NCBI GenBank assembly: GCA_963580285.1
Contig: OY757011.1
Location: 167,863,406 to 167,927,405 of the forward strand
Origin: Lucinisca nassula
Taxonomy: Eukaryota > Mollusca > Bivalvia > Lucinida > Lucinidae
DNA length: 64,000 nt
Direction: 5' to 3'
Positions within the stretch are counted from its first letter, which is position 1; each line of letters starts with the position of its first letter. The translations under genes were made by a program, and so were the position numbers. The notes beneath the pieces were generated by a model. The model made no database searches and was not told the DNA's origin. It was given only the letters and a program-made list of their open reading frames with translations. Positions 9,515 through 22,599 of this stretch are shown here, one piece after another.

Positions 9515-12500
9515 GCATACTGTTTATACCCCCGGCATACGCAGTATGCCTTGGGGGTATATAGTTTTCATATTTTCTCTGTGTGTGTGTTTTTGTGTGT
9601 GTGTGTGTCTGTTAACATTTTCATTTCCGCTTCATAACTTTTGAACCGCTTGACATATTTTCATGAAACTTCACATAAATGTTAAGCACCATGAGACGAC
9701 GTGCAGAACTTATGAACGGTAACTCTTGCTTTTCTACTTTCAGAGTAATTGCCCTTTGTATGTTTTAACTTGCATTTTCATGTCCACTCCATAACTTTTC
9801 AACCGCTTGATATATTTTCATGAAACTTCACATAAATGTTAAACACCATGAGACGATGTGCAGAACACATGAACCGTAACTCTTGCTTTTCTACTTTCAG
9901 AGTTATTGCCCTTTGTATGTTTTATCTTGCATTTTCGTGTCCGCTCCATAACTTTTCAACCGCTTAATATATTTTCATGAAACTTCACATAAATGTTAAA
10001 CACCATGAGACTACGTGCAGAACACATGAACCATAACTCTTGCTTTTCTACTTTCAGAGTTATTGCCCTTTGTATGTTTTAACTTGCATTTTCGTGTCCG
10101 CTCCATAACTTTTCAACCGCTTGATATATATTCATGAAACTTCACATAAATGTTAAACACCATGAGACGACATGCAGAACATATGAACCGTAACTCTTGC
10201 TTTTCTACTTTCAGAGTTATTGCCCTTTGTATGTTTTATTTGCATTTTCGTGTCCGCTCCATAACTTTTCAACCGCTTGATATATTTTCATGAAACTTCA
10301 CATAAATGTTAAACACCATGAGACGACGTGCAGAACACATGAACCGTAACTCTTGCTTTTCTACTTTCAGAGTTATTGCCCTTTATATGTTTCAACTTGC
10401 ATTTTCGTGTCCGCTCCATAACTTTTCAACCGCTTGATATATTTTCATGAAACTTCACATAAATGTTAAACACCATGAGACGACATGCAGAACACATGAA
10501 CCGTAACTCTTGCTTTTCTACTTTGAGAGTTATGCCCTTTGAATCTTGAAAATGGCCATTCTATGGAATATGGCCTGTATATGCAAAGAAGCTTTTGACA
10601 TTGCTATTTTCAGCTGAGGTGATGGCACTGGCCGGGGGTATATGTGCCCCACTGGGCACTTTTGTCTAGTTTTTTTATGTGTGTGTAGATTCCCTTTGTG
10701 TCAGTGTTGGCTGTTTGAAGCACTATATCTCCTGAACCATTGCACATGGTAACATTGAGATGGGGATAAGTTTTTATGGCCTTGACCTTATTGCCAAGGT
10801 TACAGCCACCCCCACCCTCTCCACCCAAGCTCAAATTTTGACCCAAATTAGCTTGTCTGCACCCTATCTCCTCAACGAAATCATGAATTGTATCAGACTT
10901 GGTACAGTATATGATTGCATCCTACCAAAGACTTGCTTAGATTTTGGTGACATTGTTTCCATTTGCAAGATCACAGACTCCTATATACTGTCTTTGGGCA
11001 TAATGAGCTTATCTGCATCCTATATCCTGGACAAAGTAATGGATTTGGGTCAAACTTCACGATCTTTGCACATGGCTTGTGACCTTGACTTATCTTCACA
11101 CTTGTGTCATCTTGACTTAATTTTGAAGGTGATACAAGTGCGAAATTATCAAACTTTGCCCTGTCTGCACTAAATCTCCTGAACCAACTGAGGAATTCTG
11201 GCTAGATTTGGTGTAATATATATCAGTTCACCAAGCAGAAACATTAATAAGGTCTTGTTGACCTTGACCCACCTTTCAAAGTCACTCATGGGGGTATATA
11301 GTTTTCGTATTTTCTGTGTGTGTGTGTGTGTGTGTGTGTTAACATTTTAGTGTCCGCTCCATAGCTTTTGAACCGCTTGACTTATTTTCATGAAACTTCA
11401 CATAAATGTTAAACACCATGAGACGACGTGCAGAACACATGAACCGTAACTCTTGCTTTTCTACTTTCAGAGTTATTGCCCTTTGTATGTTTTAACTTGC
11501 ATTTTCGTGTCCGCTCCATAACTTTTCAACCGCTTAATATATATTTTCATGAAACTTCACATAAATGTTAAACACCATGTGACGACGTTCAAAACACATG
11601 AACTGTAACTTTTGCTTTTGTACTTTCAGAGTTATTGCCCTTTGTATGTTTTAACTTGCATTTTCGTGTCCGCTCCATAACTTTTCAACCGCTTAATATA
11701 TATTTTCATGAAACTTCACATAAATGTTAAACACCATGTGACGACGTGCAAAACACATGAACTGTAACTTTTGCTTTTGTACTTTCAGAGTTATTGCCCT
11801 TGGTATGTTTTAACTTGCATTTTTGTGTCCGCTCCATAACTTTTCAACCCCTTGATATATATTCATGAAACTTCACATTAATGTTAAACACCATGAGACG
11901 ACGTGCAGAACACATGAACCGTAACTCTTGCTTTTCTACTTTCAGAGTTATTGCCCCTTGTATGTTTTAACTTGCATTTTTGTGTCCGCTCCATAACTTT
12001 TCAACCGCTTGATATATTTTCATGAAACTTCACATAAATGTTAAACACCATGAGACGACATGCAGAACACATGAACCGTAACTCTTGCTTTTCTACTTTG
12101 AGAGTTATGCCCTTTGAATCTTGAAAATGGCCATTCTATGGAATATGGCCTGTATATGCAAAGAAGCTTTTGACATTGCTATTTTCAGCTGAGGTGATGG
12201 CACTGGCCGGGGGTATATGTGCCCCACTGGGCACTTTTGTCTAGTTTTTTTTATGTGTGTGTAGATTCCCTTTGTGTCAGTGTTGGCTGTTTGAAGCAGT
12301 ATATCTCCTGAACCATTGCACATGGTAACATTGAGATGGGGATAAGTTTTTATGGCCTTGACCTTATTGCCAAGGTTACAGCCACCCCCACCCTCTCCAC
12401 CCAAGCTCAAACTTTGACCAAAATTAGCTTGTCTGCACCCTATCTCCTCAACGAAATCATGAATTGTATCAGACTTGGTTCAGTATATGATTGCATCCTA

Positions 12501-12886
12501 CCAAAGACTTGCTTAGATTTTGGTGACATTGTTTCCATTTGCAAGATCACAGACTCCTATATACTGTCTTTGGGCATAATGAGCTTATCTGCATCCTATA
12601 TCCTGGACAAAGTAATGGATTTGGGTCAAACTTCACGATCTTTGCACATGGCTTGTGACCTTGACTTATCTTCACACTTGTGTCATCTTGACTTAATTTT
12701 GAAGGTGATACAAGTGCGAAATTATCAAACTTTGCCCTGTCTGCACTAAATCTCCTGAACCAACTGAGGAATTCTGGCTAGATTTGGTGTAATATATATC
12801 AGTTCACCAAGCAGAAACATTAATAAGGTCTTGTTGACCTTGACCCACCTTTCAAAGTCACTCATGGGGGTATATAGTTTTCGTAT

Positions 12887-12939
<53 letters not shown>

Positions 12940-14170
12940 ACATTTTAGTGTCTGCTCCATAGCTTTTGAACCGCTTGACTTATTTTCATGAAACTTCACA
13001 TAAATGTTAAACACCATGAGACGACGTGCAGAACACATGAACCGTAACTCTTGCTTTTGTACTTTCAGAGTTATTGCCCTTTGTATGTTTTAACTTGCAT
13101 TTTTGTGTCCGCTCCATAACTTTTCAACCGCTTGATATATATTCATGAAACTTCACATTAATGTTAAACACCATGAGATGACGTGCAGAACACATGAACC
13201 GTAACTCTTGCTTTTCTACTTTCAGAGTTATTGCCCCTTGTATGTTTTAACTTGCATTTTTGTGTCCGCTCCATAACTTTTCAACCGCTTGATATATTTT
13301 CATGAAACTTCACATAAATGTTAAACACCATGAGAGACGTGCAGAACACATGAACCGTAACTCTTGCTTTTCTACTTTCAGAGTTATTGCCCTTTGTATG
13401 TTTTAACTTGCATTTTCGTGTCCGCTCCATAACTTTTCAACCGCTTGATATATTTTCATGAAACTTCACATAAATGTTAAACACCATGAGATGACGTGCA
13501 GAACACATGAACAGTAACTCTTGCTTTCCTTCTTTCAGAGTTATTGCCCTTTGAATGTTATAACTTGCATTTTCGTGTCCGCTCCATAACTTTTAAACAG
13601 CTTGACATATTTTCATGAAACTTCACATAAATGTTAAACACCATGAGATGACGTGCAGAACACATGAACCGTAACTCTTGCTTTCCTACCTTTAGAGTTA
13701 TTGCCCTTTGAATATTACGAGTTTTACCATACACTTGTGTCCGCTCTGTAACTTTAAAACCTTTGAGATAATTTTATGAAACTTCAAACAAATGTAAAGC
13801 AAGATAATAGGATGGGCAAAACACAAGAACCATAACTCTTGTTTGCATACATTACAAATTATTTCCCTTTGAAGATTGTAAATTATATGTCTGCTAACAC
13901 CTTCATGTCTTCTCCATTACTTTTAAACGGCTTGACATATTTTCATGAAACTCCACACTAATGTTGAACACCATGAGACGACGTGCAGAACACATGAACC
14001 ATAACTCTTGCTTTCCTACTTTCAGAGTTATTGCCCTTTGAATCTTGAAAATGGCCATTCTATGGAATATGGCCTGTATATGCAAAGAAGCTTTTGACAT
14101 TGCTATTTTCAGCTGAGGTGATGGCACTGGCCGGGGTAATAGGTGCCCCACTGGGCACTTTTGTCTAGTT
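9515..14170. repeat. Macrosatellite-like block: 156-bp tandem units in a 1.58-kb higher-order repeat
   Basis: Three array blocks (about 9600-10540, 11340-12105, 12940-14040) are built from a ~156-bp unit containing CCGCTCCATAACTTTTCAAC, CATGAAACTTCACATAAATG and CTCTTGCTTTTCTACTTTC. Each block begins with GGGGGTATATAGTTTTC plus a TG run and ends with GGGTATATGTGCCCCACTGG. The spacer at 10540-11340 is repeated at 12105-12930 with few differences, an offset of about 1,576 bp. Identical 137-codon open frames in the two spacers (10760 and 12336) have no recognisable domain and are probably chance. All of it lies inside one FBXL15 intron. Confidence 0.88.
12891..12937. repeat. (TG)n microsatellite
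   Basis: About 23 uninterrupted TG units. The equivalent position in the neighbouring repeat (11319-11339) has about 10 units, so this tract has expanded since the duplication. Confidence 0.95.
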
Positions 14171-14284
14171 CCAAGTATTTATGACTAATTATCTTATCTG
14201 AAGGCAACATCTGCATGCAAATAAAGCTACAGTTTAAAAATCTAGTATCAGTGTAGTTTAATACTTTAGAGGTTTCCATTTGTG

Positions 14285-15235
14285 TCCCGCCTACTTTTAA
14301 CATGGCACGATATAGGAGTCCCGTTTTCCACCTGTCTGTTCATCTGTTCATCCATCAACAATTAAGTTCACCCTAGCATTCACCCTAATGTAAGAGTCCA
14401 TTTCTCAAGAACTATTAGAGCCTCGTCAATGATACTTGGTACAACTTGCATCTTGGGTTGACAATTTTAATGCAGGCATATATAGTTGACCTTGACATAC
14501 ATTTCATGGTTCACTGACTTTGTAAACATTTGTGTTCACCCTAGCATTCACCCTAATGTAAGAGTCCATCTCTGAAGAACTATAAGTGGCTCATTCATGA
14601 TACTAGGTACAATCTTTCATCTTGGGTTGGCAATTTCAATGCAAACATCTATATTTTACCTTGACCTACATTTCATGGTTCATTGACTTTGTAAACATTT
14701 GCATTCACCTTAGATTTCATCCTAATGTAAGATTCCATTTCTGAAGAACTATAAGAGGCTCATTGATGATACTGAGTACAAACTTTCATCTTGGGTTGGC
14801 AACTTCAATGCAAGCATCCACATTTTACTTTGACCTAGATTCCGTAGTTCACTGACTTCAATAACATTTGTGACCACCCTAGGGTTCACCGAAATGGTCA
14901 AGTTCATTTTTCGAGAACTATAAGAGCTTCAATAATGATAATTGGTATAAACTTACATCTAAAAGACAACTGTAATGCAATCATCCGTATTTGACCTTGA
15001 CCAACATTTTTTATGGTTCAATAAGTGAACTATTGCATCAACCCTAGTTTTCACTGTAATGTTTAAGTTCATTTCTTAAGAACTATAAGAGCTTCATAAA
15101 TGATACTTGATGCAAGTTTGCATCTGGGAATGGCAACCTTTATGAAAGTGTCCGTGCCTGACCTTGACCTAGATTTTGTGGTTTGGTGACTTTGGGCCCC
15201 ACAGGTGTGACATAGCCTTTGGCAGAATTCTTGTA
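14285..15235. repeat. Tandem array, unit about 170 bp
   Basis: About five diverged copies of a unit with CACCCTAGCATTCACCCTAA, AAGAACTATAAGAG and TTGACCTTGACCTA. It ends near GGGCCCCACAGGTG. A fragment of this family also lies at 45340-45470. Confidence 0.75.
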
Positions 15236-15300
15236 TTAGCTTTAGTAAAAACTTAAGTGACTGACATTTGATTCTATACAGTTACCTGGGTTATTGCATA

Positions 15301-15504
15301 TTAACCCTTATCCTGCTGAACATGACAACCCCTATCTTTGCAAGCAGTGTAGATCCGGATCAGATCTGAAGAAGCCACCTGATCAGGATTCACACTGCTT
15401 GTTATTCAGTTTTCAAATGAATACAATATATCAAGTAATTTGATTGGGTGATGGTCAGAAAAATGAGTGGCAGTATTGATTATCCAGCAGAATAAGGCAA
15501 TTAA
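15301..15504. mobile_element. TTAA-ended MITE (TTATCCTGCTGAA type)
   Basis: The left end TTAACCCTTATCCTGCTGAA is mirrored by CAGCAGAATAAGGCAATTAA. A central hairpin, GCAAGCAGTGTAGATCCGGA, is present. The relative at 63403-63620 keeps a cleaner right end. Confidence 0.75.
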
Positions 15505-15770
15505 GGCTTAAAAGTGATCATACTGACGTCACACTGGCTTTAATTTCATGAGGATAATGTGAGCTGATGCACAATAAAGCCTACAACAAGGCTTGCATGA
15601 CCAGCAAATTATTGGCATTAAAACCGTCAATATTATCTGGGCTGTCTGAGGTTTCTTGACATAATGGGCAGTTGTGAGGCTAATATGAGTCTTTGGTGGT
15701 CATTCATTCCTAATCGTAGATTTCATCATGTGCCAGCTCATATGACATTGCATAAGCAACAATTTTTGTT

Positions 15771-16012
15771 TTAATCCTTATCCTGCTGAATAAATTATTT
15801 TAGCCACAACCATTTCTGACTATCCACCAATCAAAATTAATTACTTGATAAAATGTGTTCTTTCAGTTCTCAAACTGCAGGATAAACTGAAGATCCTGAC
15901 CAGATGGAAGCTATCTGATCTGGATCTACACTGCCTGATCAGATGGCTCTGATCTGGATCTTCACTCTTTGCAAAGGTAGGGGTTCTTGTGTTCAGGGGG
16001 ATAAGGGTTTAA
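15771..16012. mobile_element. TTAA-ended MITE, second copy
   Basis: The ends are TTAATCCTTATCCTGCTGAA and TTCAGGGGGATAAGGGTTTAA. The centre has two nested GATCAGATGG hairpins. It lies just upstream of the third FBXL15 exon listed here. Confidence 0.7.
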
Positions 16013-16120
16013 AGAGAAATAAGAAAAATTATCCCCACATTATCCACAATATTTCTACTTAGCTAGAGCTACAATTGTACTACTTATAATTTTATGTACT
16101 TCTGAATTTTCTCAAAACAG

Positions 16121-16252
16121 GTTAAAGTATATATCATTAGCAAAGATTTATGGACTGACAGATAATGCCATGAGTGTATTAGCCAGGGAATGTACAAGCC
16201 TCAATCACCTTAATGTTCAGGGTTGTTGGAGGATATCTAACGATTCAGTCAG
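16121..16252 (+). CDS. FBXL15, third recognised exon (LRR)
   Basis: Acceptor TCAAAACAG/G and donor AG/GTACTG. The first base completes the lysine codon left by the previous exon. The translation then continues LKYISLAKIYGLTDNAMSVL, ECTSLNHLNVQGCWRISNDS and V, which are two more FBXL-type leucine-rich repeats matching the family's LRSLSLA...HHLDLTGC segment. It ends after two bases of an arginine codon, matching the next exon. The flanking introns are about 7.2 and 8.2 kb and full of repeats. Confidence 0.9.
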
Positions 16253-16261
16253 GTACTGTAC

Positions 16262-16500
16262 AAGTTTGTTTTGGTTGTTTATGGGGTTTAACGGCCAGTC
16301 AACGCTATTAAGGGCAAATGGGCTGGTCAGTTTGCCTGGTTAACCAGTTCAGTGCACATCTGACAACTGCCCTTCTTGAATCAGTAAAAGGAAAGAATGA
16401 CCATAGAAAGATTTCATAATCAATCTCAATGAAATAATGTTGCCAACCCAGCAGGTATCAAACCCTTGACCTCCTGATCTACCTTTAAACCAAGTTATAT
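16262..16500 (-). mobile_element. SINE, family 2 (tRNA-like head), degraded
   Basis: The left end, GTTTATGGGGTTTAACGGCC, is the inverted 3' tail. The right part, TATCAAACCCTTGACCTCCT, is the inverted box-B region. It matches the better preserved copy at 59909-60192. It lies only about 10 bp from the exon donor. Confidence 0.6.
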
Positions 16501-16509
16501 CCAAAATCA

Positions 16510-16665
16510 AGTTTATAGCCCCAGATAAGGGGGGCTATCCACATTATTTTTCTTATTTCTGCATGAAAACATATGTTGTGCATACTCATTTGAAGTGCCC
16601 TGCAAAGGTGCCCACAGCGTATATTTTCATGCAGAAATAAGAAAAAATATCAGTACTTGGAGAAA
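16510..16665. repeat. Double-hairpin MITE, partial copy
   Basis: TTTTTCTTATTTCTGCATGA and its inverse TCATGCAGAAATAAGAAAAA bound a hairpin of about 120 bp. The central palindrome is decayed. Confidence 0.65.
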
Positions 16666-16805
16666 AAAGTGCCTTTTCTGGAGCTAAGAGTATTACTGTT
16701 ATCATTATAAATTGGTTGAGGTGTATTTCTGATTTCTTACCTTCATGATCTTGGCCAGTTTGTTTAAACCACCATTAGCTGAACATATCTTCAATGATGG
16801 AAGCC

Positions 16806-16952
16806 TTAACCCACAGGATGCCAATCGCAACAATAATTATTTGTAAACTGCTTTGTCATCTACTTGTTACTTCATTACTTTAAAAGTTATTTTTTCAAAC
16901 TGTGGACCAAGATCAGGAGCAGCCCGATCAGGGTCTACACTGTTTGCCTGTA
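16806..16952. repeat. Hairpin MITE, left end TTAACCC
   Basis: TTAACCCACAGGATGCCAAT starts the copy. The hairpin arms AAACTGTGGACC and GGGTCTACACTGTTT lie at 16897-16950. The right end was not located. Confidence 0.5.
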
Positions 16953-17099
16953 TGCAAAATGTGTCTGAGAATGCAGAAGATGACTTAAACAGACAACATT
17001 TTCAGATGTGGTTTTTCATGGCATCTTATGCTGTAGTAAATGCATTACAATGACATTTTGCTAACTGAAAATTTTGCTGAAAAACATTGCATTGGTAAA

Positions 17100-18420
17100 G
17101 CTTCTCAAATTTTTTCAACAAAAATATTCATAGTGGATTTTCTGATTGCATGGTGGCCTGTGGAATCAGAAATGATATTTGCAGTCAGCTGAATGGACGT
17201 TTATTATTTCCAAAGGTCAATGTTATTTACTGACCTTTGTCCTGGATGGCTCAAATTATGTACTTTTATCTTCTCAATTTAAACTGCTAGGTTGATTGAA
17301 CCAAATTACATATGGAGACTCTGTGGGAAGGGGAACGCAAGTTTGTTTGTATGGACTGGGTCACATGACCGATATGGCCACCATGCCCATAGATGGTAAA
17401 AACCTTTAAAATCCTTCTTCTCAGGAACCAAACGGTCGATGACCTTGAAACTTGGAATACAGCATCAGGGAGTTGGTCCCTACAAAGTTTATACAAATGA
17501 TGAACTTTAGTTGACCTTGACCTGTTTTACATCAAGGTCAAATTTGGTTACTTAGACATTTGTATGGAAAAAATGGCAAAACAGGGGATTTTTCTGATTG
17601 CATGGTAGCCTTTAGCATCAGAAATGATAATTGCAATCAGCTGAATGGAGGTTTATCAATTCCAAAGGTCAAGGTCATTTACTGACCTTCGTTTTGGATG
17701 GCTCAAATTCAGTATTTTTCTCTTCTCCTTCACTTAAACTGCTGGGTTGATTGAAACCAAATTACATTTGGAGCCTACATTGGAAGGGGGAACAAAAGTT
17801 TGTTTGTTTGATTTGAGGTTTAACATCCCTGTCAACACTGTATAGGTCATGTTAGAGATATTGCTTCCAATTTTTGGAACTTTTTACCCGACATTGAGAT
17901 GAACTGACATCTTAAGCCCTATCGCTCAATTAAACCAATAGGGCTTATAAGCATGGACTGTCTGACTCGCAGAGCTTTGCCTCGGCAGGCTTAGAGCTTC
18001 TAAGAGGTTTACCAGTACTAGTGTGTGGTCAGTTCCAGCTCTGCATGGAAGCATCATGCAGCCCATCTATTTCTTCAAGCCCTGATGGACAGGGGCCAAT
18101 GAAAGTTTGATCGTAAGGACTGGGTCACATGACCAATATAGCCGCCATGAATTTTTCTGATTCTCCTGTAGCCTGTGGCATCAGAATTGATATTTCAATT
18201 AGCTGAATGGAAGTTTTATCAATTCTAAAAGGTCAGTCATTTTCTGACCTTTGTCCTGGATGACTTAGATTCATTTTTTTTAACTCATTCTCCACTAAAA
18301 CTGCTGGGCAGATCGAAACCAAATTACATGAAGATCATCTGTGGAATGAGGCAATGAAAAGTTAATTGTGGGATTAAAAACCACATGGCCTCTGGTGAGC
18401 ATAGGGGCCCATGGGCCTCT
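17100..18420. repeat. Tandem unit of about 455 bp, partly split by a SINE
   Basis: Two to three copies of a unit with TCTGATTGCATGGTGGCCTG, CTGACCTTTGTCCTGGATGG and TGGGTCACATGACCGATATGG. The last copy is interrupted by the SINE at 17801-18098. The right end, GGGGCCCATGGGCCTCTTGT, is a terminal hairpin. Confidence 0.75.
17801..18098 (-). mobile_element. SINE, family 1, copy 3
   Basis: Minus-strand family-1 SINE inserted in the 455-bp repeat. A short AAAGTTTG direct repeat occurs at both edges. Confidence 0.75.
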
Positions 18421-18424
18421 TGTT

Positions 18425-19235
18425 TTTAGCTCCCCTGTCACAAAGTGACAAGGTGAGCTTTTGTGATCACATTTTGACCTTCGTCCGTGCGTCCGTCCAT
18501 GCGTCCGTAAACAATTTCTTGTTCGCACTATAGCATCATCATTTATGATTTGATTTTAACCAGACTTGCACACAACTTGTACCACCATGAGATCTGGGTT
18601 CCTTTCTTGAACCAGCCATATCCCATCATGTGTTACGGAGTTACAACCCCTGAAAGGGCAAAAATTGCCTATTTTGGTCTTGTCCGCACGATAGCATCTT
18701 CATTTATGATTTGATTTTAACCAGACTTGCTCACAACATGTACCACCATGAGATCTGGGTTCCTTTCTTGAACCAGCCATATCCCATCATGTGTTACAGA
18801 GTAACGGCCCCTGAAAGGGCAAAAATTGCCTATTTTGGTCTTGTCCGCACGATAGCATCTTTATTTATGATTTGATTTTAACCAGGCTTGCACACAACTT
18901 GTACCACCATGAGGTCTTGGTTCCTTTCTTGAACCAGCCATATCCCATCATGTGTTACGGAGTTGCGGCCCCTAAAAGGGCAAAAATTGCCTATTTTGGT
19001 CTTGTCCGCACGATAGCAGCTTCATTTATGATTTGATTTTAACCAGACTTGCACACAACATGTACCACCATGAGATCTGGGTTCCTTTCTTGAACCAGCC
19101 ATATCCCATCATGTGTTACGGAGTTACGGCCCCTGAAAAGGCAAAAATTGCCTATTTTGGTCTTGTCTGCATGATAGCTGTTTCATTTATGGTTTGATTT
19201 TAGCTTAACTTGCACACATTTTATACCACCACAAA
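18425..19235. repeat. Tandem array, unit about 160 bp
   Basis: About four and a half copies of a unit with TTGTCCGCACGATAGCATCT, CTTGTACCACCATGAGATCT and CCATATCCCATCATGTGTTA. The left edge starts AGCTCCCCTGTCACAAAGTG, a terminal sequence shared with the elements at 50364-53900 and 57977-59640. Confidence 0.85.
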
Positions 19236-19239
19236 ATAT

Positions 19240-20575
19240 CTCGGACAAGTTCGAATATGGGTCATGTTGGGTCAAAAAGTAGGTCAAATCAGAAAAAAAA
19301 CCTTGTGAAGACACTAGAGGCCACAGTTTTGGTCCGATCATCATCAAACTAGCCCAGAATGATCATCTTGACAATATCTCAGTCAAGTTCGAATATGGGT
19401 GTTGTCGGGTCAAAAAGTAGGTCAGTAGGTCAAATCATAGAAAAACCTTCTGAACACACTAGAGGCCACAATTTATGTCCAATCATCGTCAAACTTGCTC
19501 AGAATGATCATCTTGATAATATCTTGGTCACATTCAAATATGGGTCATGTCGGTTCAAAAAGTAGGTCAAATCATAGAAAAACCTTGTGAACACACTAAA
19601 GGCCACAGTTTTGGTCCAATCATCAACAAACTTGTCCAGAATGATCATCTTAAAAATATCTGAGTCAAGTTCGAATATGGGTCATGTCGGTTCAAAAAGT
19701 AGGTCAGTAGTTAAAATCAGAGAAAAACCTTGTGAACACACTAGAGGCCACAGTTCTGGTCCGATCATCATCAAACTTGCTCAGAATGATCATCTTGATA
19801 ATATCTTGGTCACGTTTGAATATGGGTCATGGCAGGTCAAAAAGTAGGTCAGTAGATCAAATCAGAAAAAAACCCTTGTGAACACACTAGAGGCCACATT
19901 TTTGGTCCAATCATCATCAAACTTGCTCAGAATGATAGTGTTGGCAATATCTTGATCAAGTTCGAATATGGGTCATTTCAGGTCAAAAAGTAGGTCAGTA
20001 GGTCAAATCATAGAAAAACCTTGTGAACACACTACAGGCCACAGATTAGGTCCGATCATCATCAAACTTGCACAGAATGATTATCTTGACAATATCTGAG
20101 TCAAGTTCGCATACGGGTCATGTCGGTCCAAAAAGTAGGTCAGTAGATAAAATCATAGAAAAACCCTCGAGGCCACAGTTTTGGTCTGATCATCATCAAA
20201 CTTGCTAAAAATGATCAATTTGACAAAATCTCAGTTAATTTCGAATATAGGTCATATCTGGCCAGTAAGCAGGTCAGTAGGTCAGATTGTTGAAAAACCT
20301 TGTGCACACACTAGAGACCCCAGTTTTGGTCCGATCATCATCAAACTTGCTCAGAATCATCATCTTGACAATATCTGGGTCAAGTTTGAATAGGGGTCAT
20401 GTCGGATCAAAAAGTAAGTCAGCAGGTCAAATCATAGAAAAACATTTTGAACACTCTAAGAGGCCACAGTTTTAGTCAAATCATAAAACTTGCTCAGAAT
20501 GATCATCTGGACAATATCTCAGTTAAGTTCAAATATGGGTCATGTCAAATCAAAAAGTAGATCAGTAGGTTATTT
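19240..20575. repeat. Tandem array, unit about 140 bp (same family as 1-690)
   Basis: About nine to ten copies with TTCGAATATGGGTCATGTC, AAAAAGTAGGTCAGTAGGTC and TCATCAAACTTGCTCAGAAT. Confidence 0.85.
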
Positions 20576-20875
20576 TGTCATAACTTTTGAACTGTTTGAG
20601 GTAGAGCCTTCATATTTGGCATGCAGGTTCCTTGTGACAAGGGCTTCCCACTCATATAGAGATTTGACCTGTGACGTTGACCTGTGACCTACTTTATCAT
20701 AACTTTGGAACCATATGAGATAGAGCCTTCATATTTGGCATGTATGTTCCTTGTGACAAGGTTTTCTCAACCATTCAAAACTTTTGAGCCATGACCTTGA
20801 CCTTTGACCTACTTTGTCATAACTTTTGGAGTATTTAAGATACAGCCTTCATATTTGACATATAGGTTCCTTCAT
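20576..20875. repeat. Tandem unit of about 120 bp (same family as 900-2150)
   Basis: About two and a half copies with CATAACTTTTGAACTGTTTG and TTCCTTGTGACAAGGGCTTC. Confidence 0.75.
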
Positions 20876-21040
20876 AGGAGTGAGAGTTTGAGTTGAAGTC
20901 TCACCAACAGCTAAGGTCATACAGTGATGGGACCTCTGTTTAAAGACCAATCTGAAAGTCTGGAGAAGCCTGGGATTGATCCTGCTACCCCTGGTTTACA
21001 AGGCAAGTAGCATGACCACTTCACCATGAAGGCTTCTAAA
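20876..21040 (-). mobile_element. SINE, family 3, degraded minus copy
   Basis: Reverse complement of the intact SINE at 60862-61028. CTCACCAACAGCTAAGGTCA and TGATGGGACCTCTGTTTAAA match its 3' half inverted, and TGACCACTTCACCATGAAGG its box-A end. It interrupts the surrounding tandem array. Confidence 0.7.
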
Positions 21041-21630
21041 CTTCATTGGAATGTTATGTAGGAAAATAGCATAACAATTAACAAATGGTCACAAGAGCTA
21101 AAAATAGAAAAACATTGTAAATGCTTCAAATGTTCACTCCTTCTAAACCTTTGGGCCAATTGGATTTAAAACTTCACAGGAATGTTGCCTAGGTGACTCA
21201 CTACCAAAATAGTTAAAACTCATTCCACTCCAATGAACAAGATGGCTGCCAGAGCTAAAAATAAAAAAAAATCTTCAAATGACAATTCCTTCTGTACCCT
21301 TGGGCCAATTTCATTCAAACTTCGAAGTAATGTTGCTTAGATGACCCTCTACCAAAAAGGCCAAAAACAATCCCGCTCTGATGAAAAAATGGCCACCGGA
21401 GCTAAAAATAGAAAATTATTGTAAATTTGATTCAAACGTGAACCCCTCCTAAACCCTAAGGCAAATTTGATTCAAACTTGACAGGAATGTTGCCCAGATT
21501 ACTCCCTACCAAATAAGCTAAAATCACTCTGCTGATGAACAAGATGGCCACCATAGCTAAAAATAGAATGTACTCGAGACAGTGACACACAGGTGAGCGA
21601 ACCAGGGCCCTGTGGGCCCTCTTGTTTGTG
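21041..21630. repeat. Tandem array, unit about 150 bp, with GGGCCC terminal hairpin
   Basis: About three and a half copies with AAAATAGAAAA, CTTTGGGCCAATTGGATTT and GATGGCTGCCAGAGC. It ends with CAGGTGAGCGAACCAGGGCC, then CTGTGGGCCCTCTTGTTT, a dispersed-element terminus. Confidence 0.75.
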
Positions 21631-22274
21631 TTTTTTTTTCTGGACATGAATCTTTTGCCCCACTTTCTTTCATGGAAGTTTTCTTGAATGAACTTATGAA
21701 AAATGCTCACAAGAACATTATGCACTCAGCCAGGCTCATTTGGTCAGCACATCAGTAGCTTCATAAACCCTGAATAAGGAACACTTTAACAAATATGGAA
21801 CTGAATAAAATGGTGTTGTATGCTTAAAAATGTAGGAGACGTTTAGGTTATAGTCTTCTAAAGTCATTTGCATAAGCTTACATGTTAACATTTGACACTG
21901 TACCTGATAAATCTGCATTTGAAATTGATTCTCTTACCCCAAAACATGGCAAACAAACTGCCACCTACAAAATTATAAAAAAAAAACAAAACAAAAAAAA
22001 AAAAAAAAACAAGGGTGTCATGTGGCAATTCCAAGCATTCTAACAGCCTAAGGGGGGTAACCCTGCCTCAAAGTGAAAATTCAGTCTTGGGAAATTCAGA
22101 GATACCACATGTACAATTTTTATCACAGCAAAAAATTGAGGAGGCAGATACCTTTGTTTCCTACAGTATTTACTGCAAATATAATACCCTGGAAGAAAAA
22201 AAATAACAGCTAATTGTTCTTCAACAATTTCATAATTATATCCAGTCAAATGTGACTATTGTCTCATACATGGC
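21631..22274. other. Intronic sequence with A-rich patch
   Basis: Low-complexity A/C run at 21975-22010. Nothing coding is recognised. Confidence 0.4.
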
Positions 22275-22378
22275 TGAAGGCTAACCTCCTTTACCAGGAT
22301 CATAACGTTAGATAAGATTTCATACTGAGGTCCCATCTCCATATGATCCTAGTTGTTGTTTGGAAGTAAAACTAAAAC
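22275..22378 (+). mobile_element. SINE, family 3, 3' fragment
   Basis: GAGGTCCCATCTCCATATGA and GGAAGTAAAACTAAAAC match the 3' half of the SINE at 60862-61028. Confidence 0.55.
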
Positions 22379-22599
22379 AAAGGAAGTTAAAGATGTAAGA
22401 TTACAGGGAACAACCATGTTTTTTCATGCATTAACATTTGACGGATCCTGAGGAAGCTGTTCGAACAGGAGGCCACTAGGCAAATCTTAATGCAAGGAAA
22501 TAACCATGGATGATCGTTGTTCTTGCATAACTTTAGATTCCGACTGCAAATTCTGACGAAAACTCCAAAATGGCTCCATATAAACTCCATACAAAATCT

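Noticed and set aside
10760..11173. 137-codon open frame repeated at 12336-12749
   Set aside because: Identical because the whole 1.58-kb block is duplicated; no domain, no splice context, and surrounding sequence is satellite-like.
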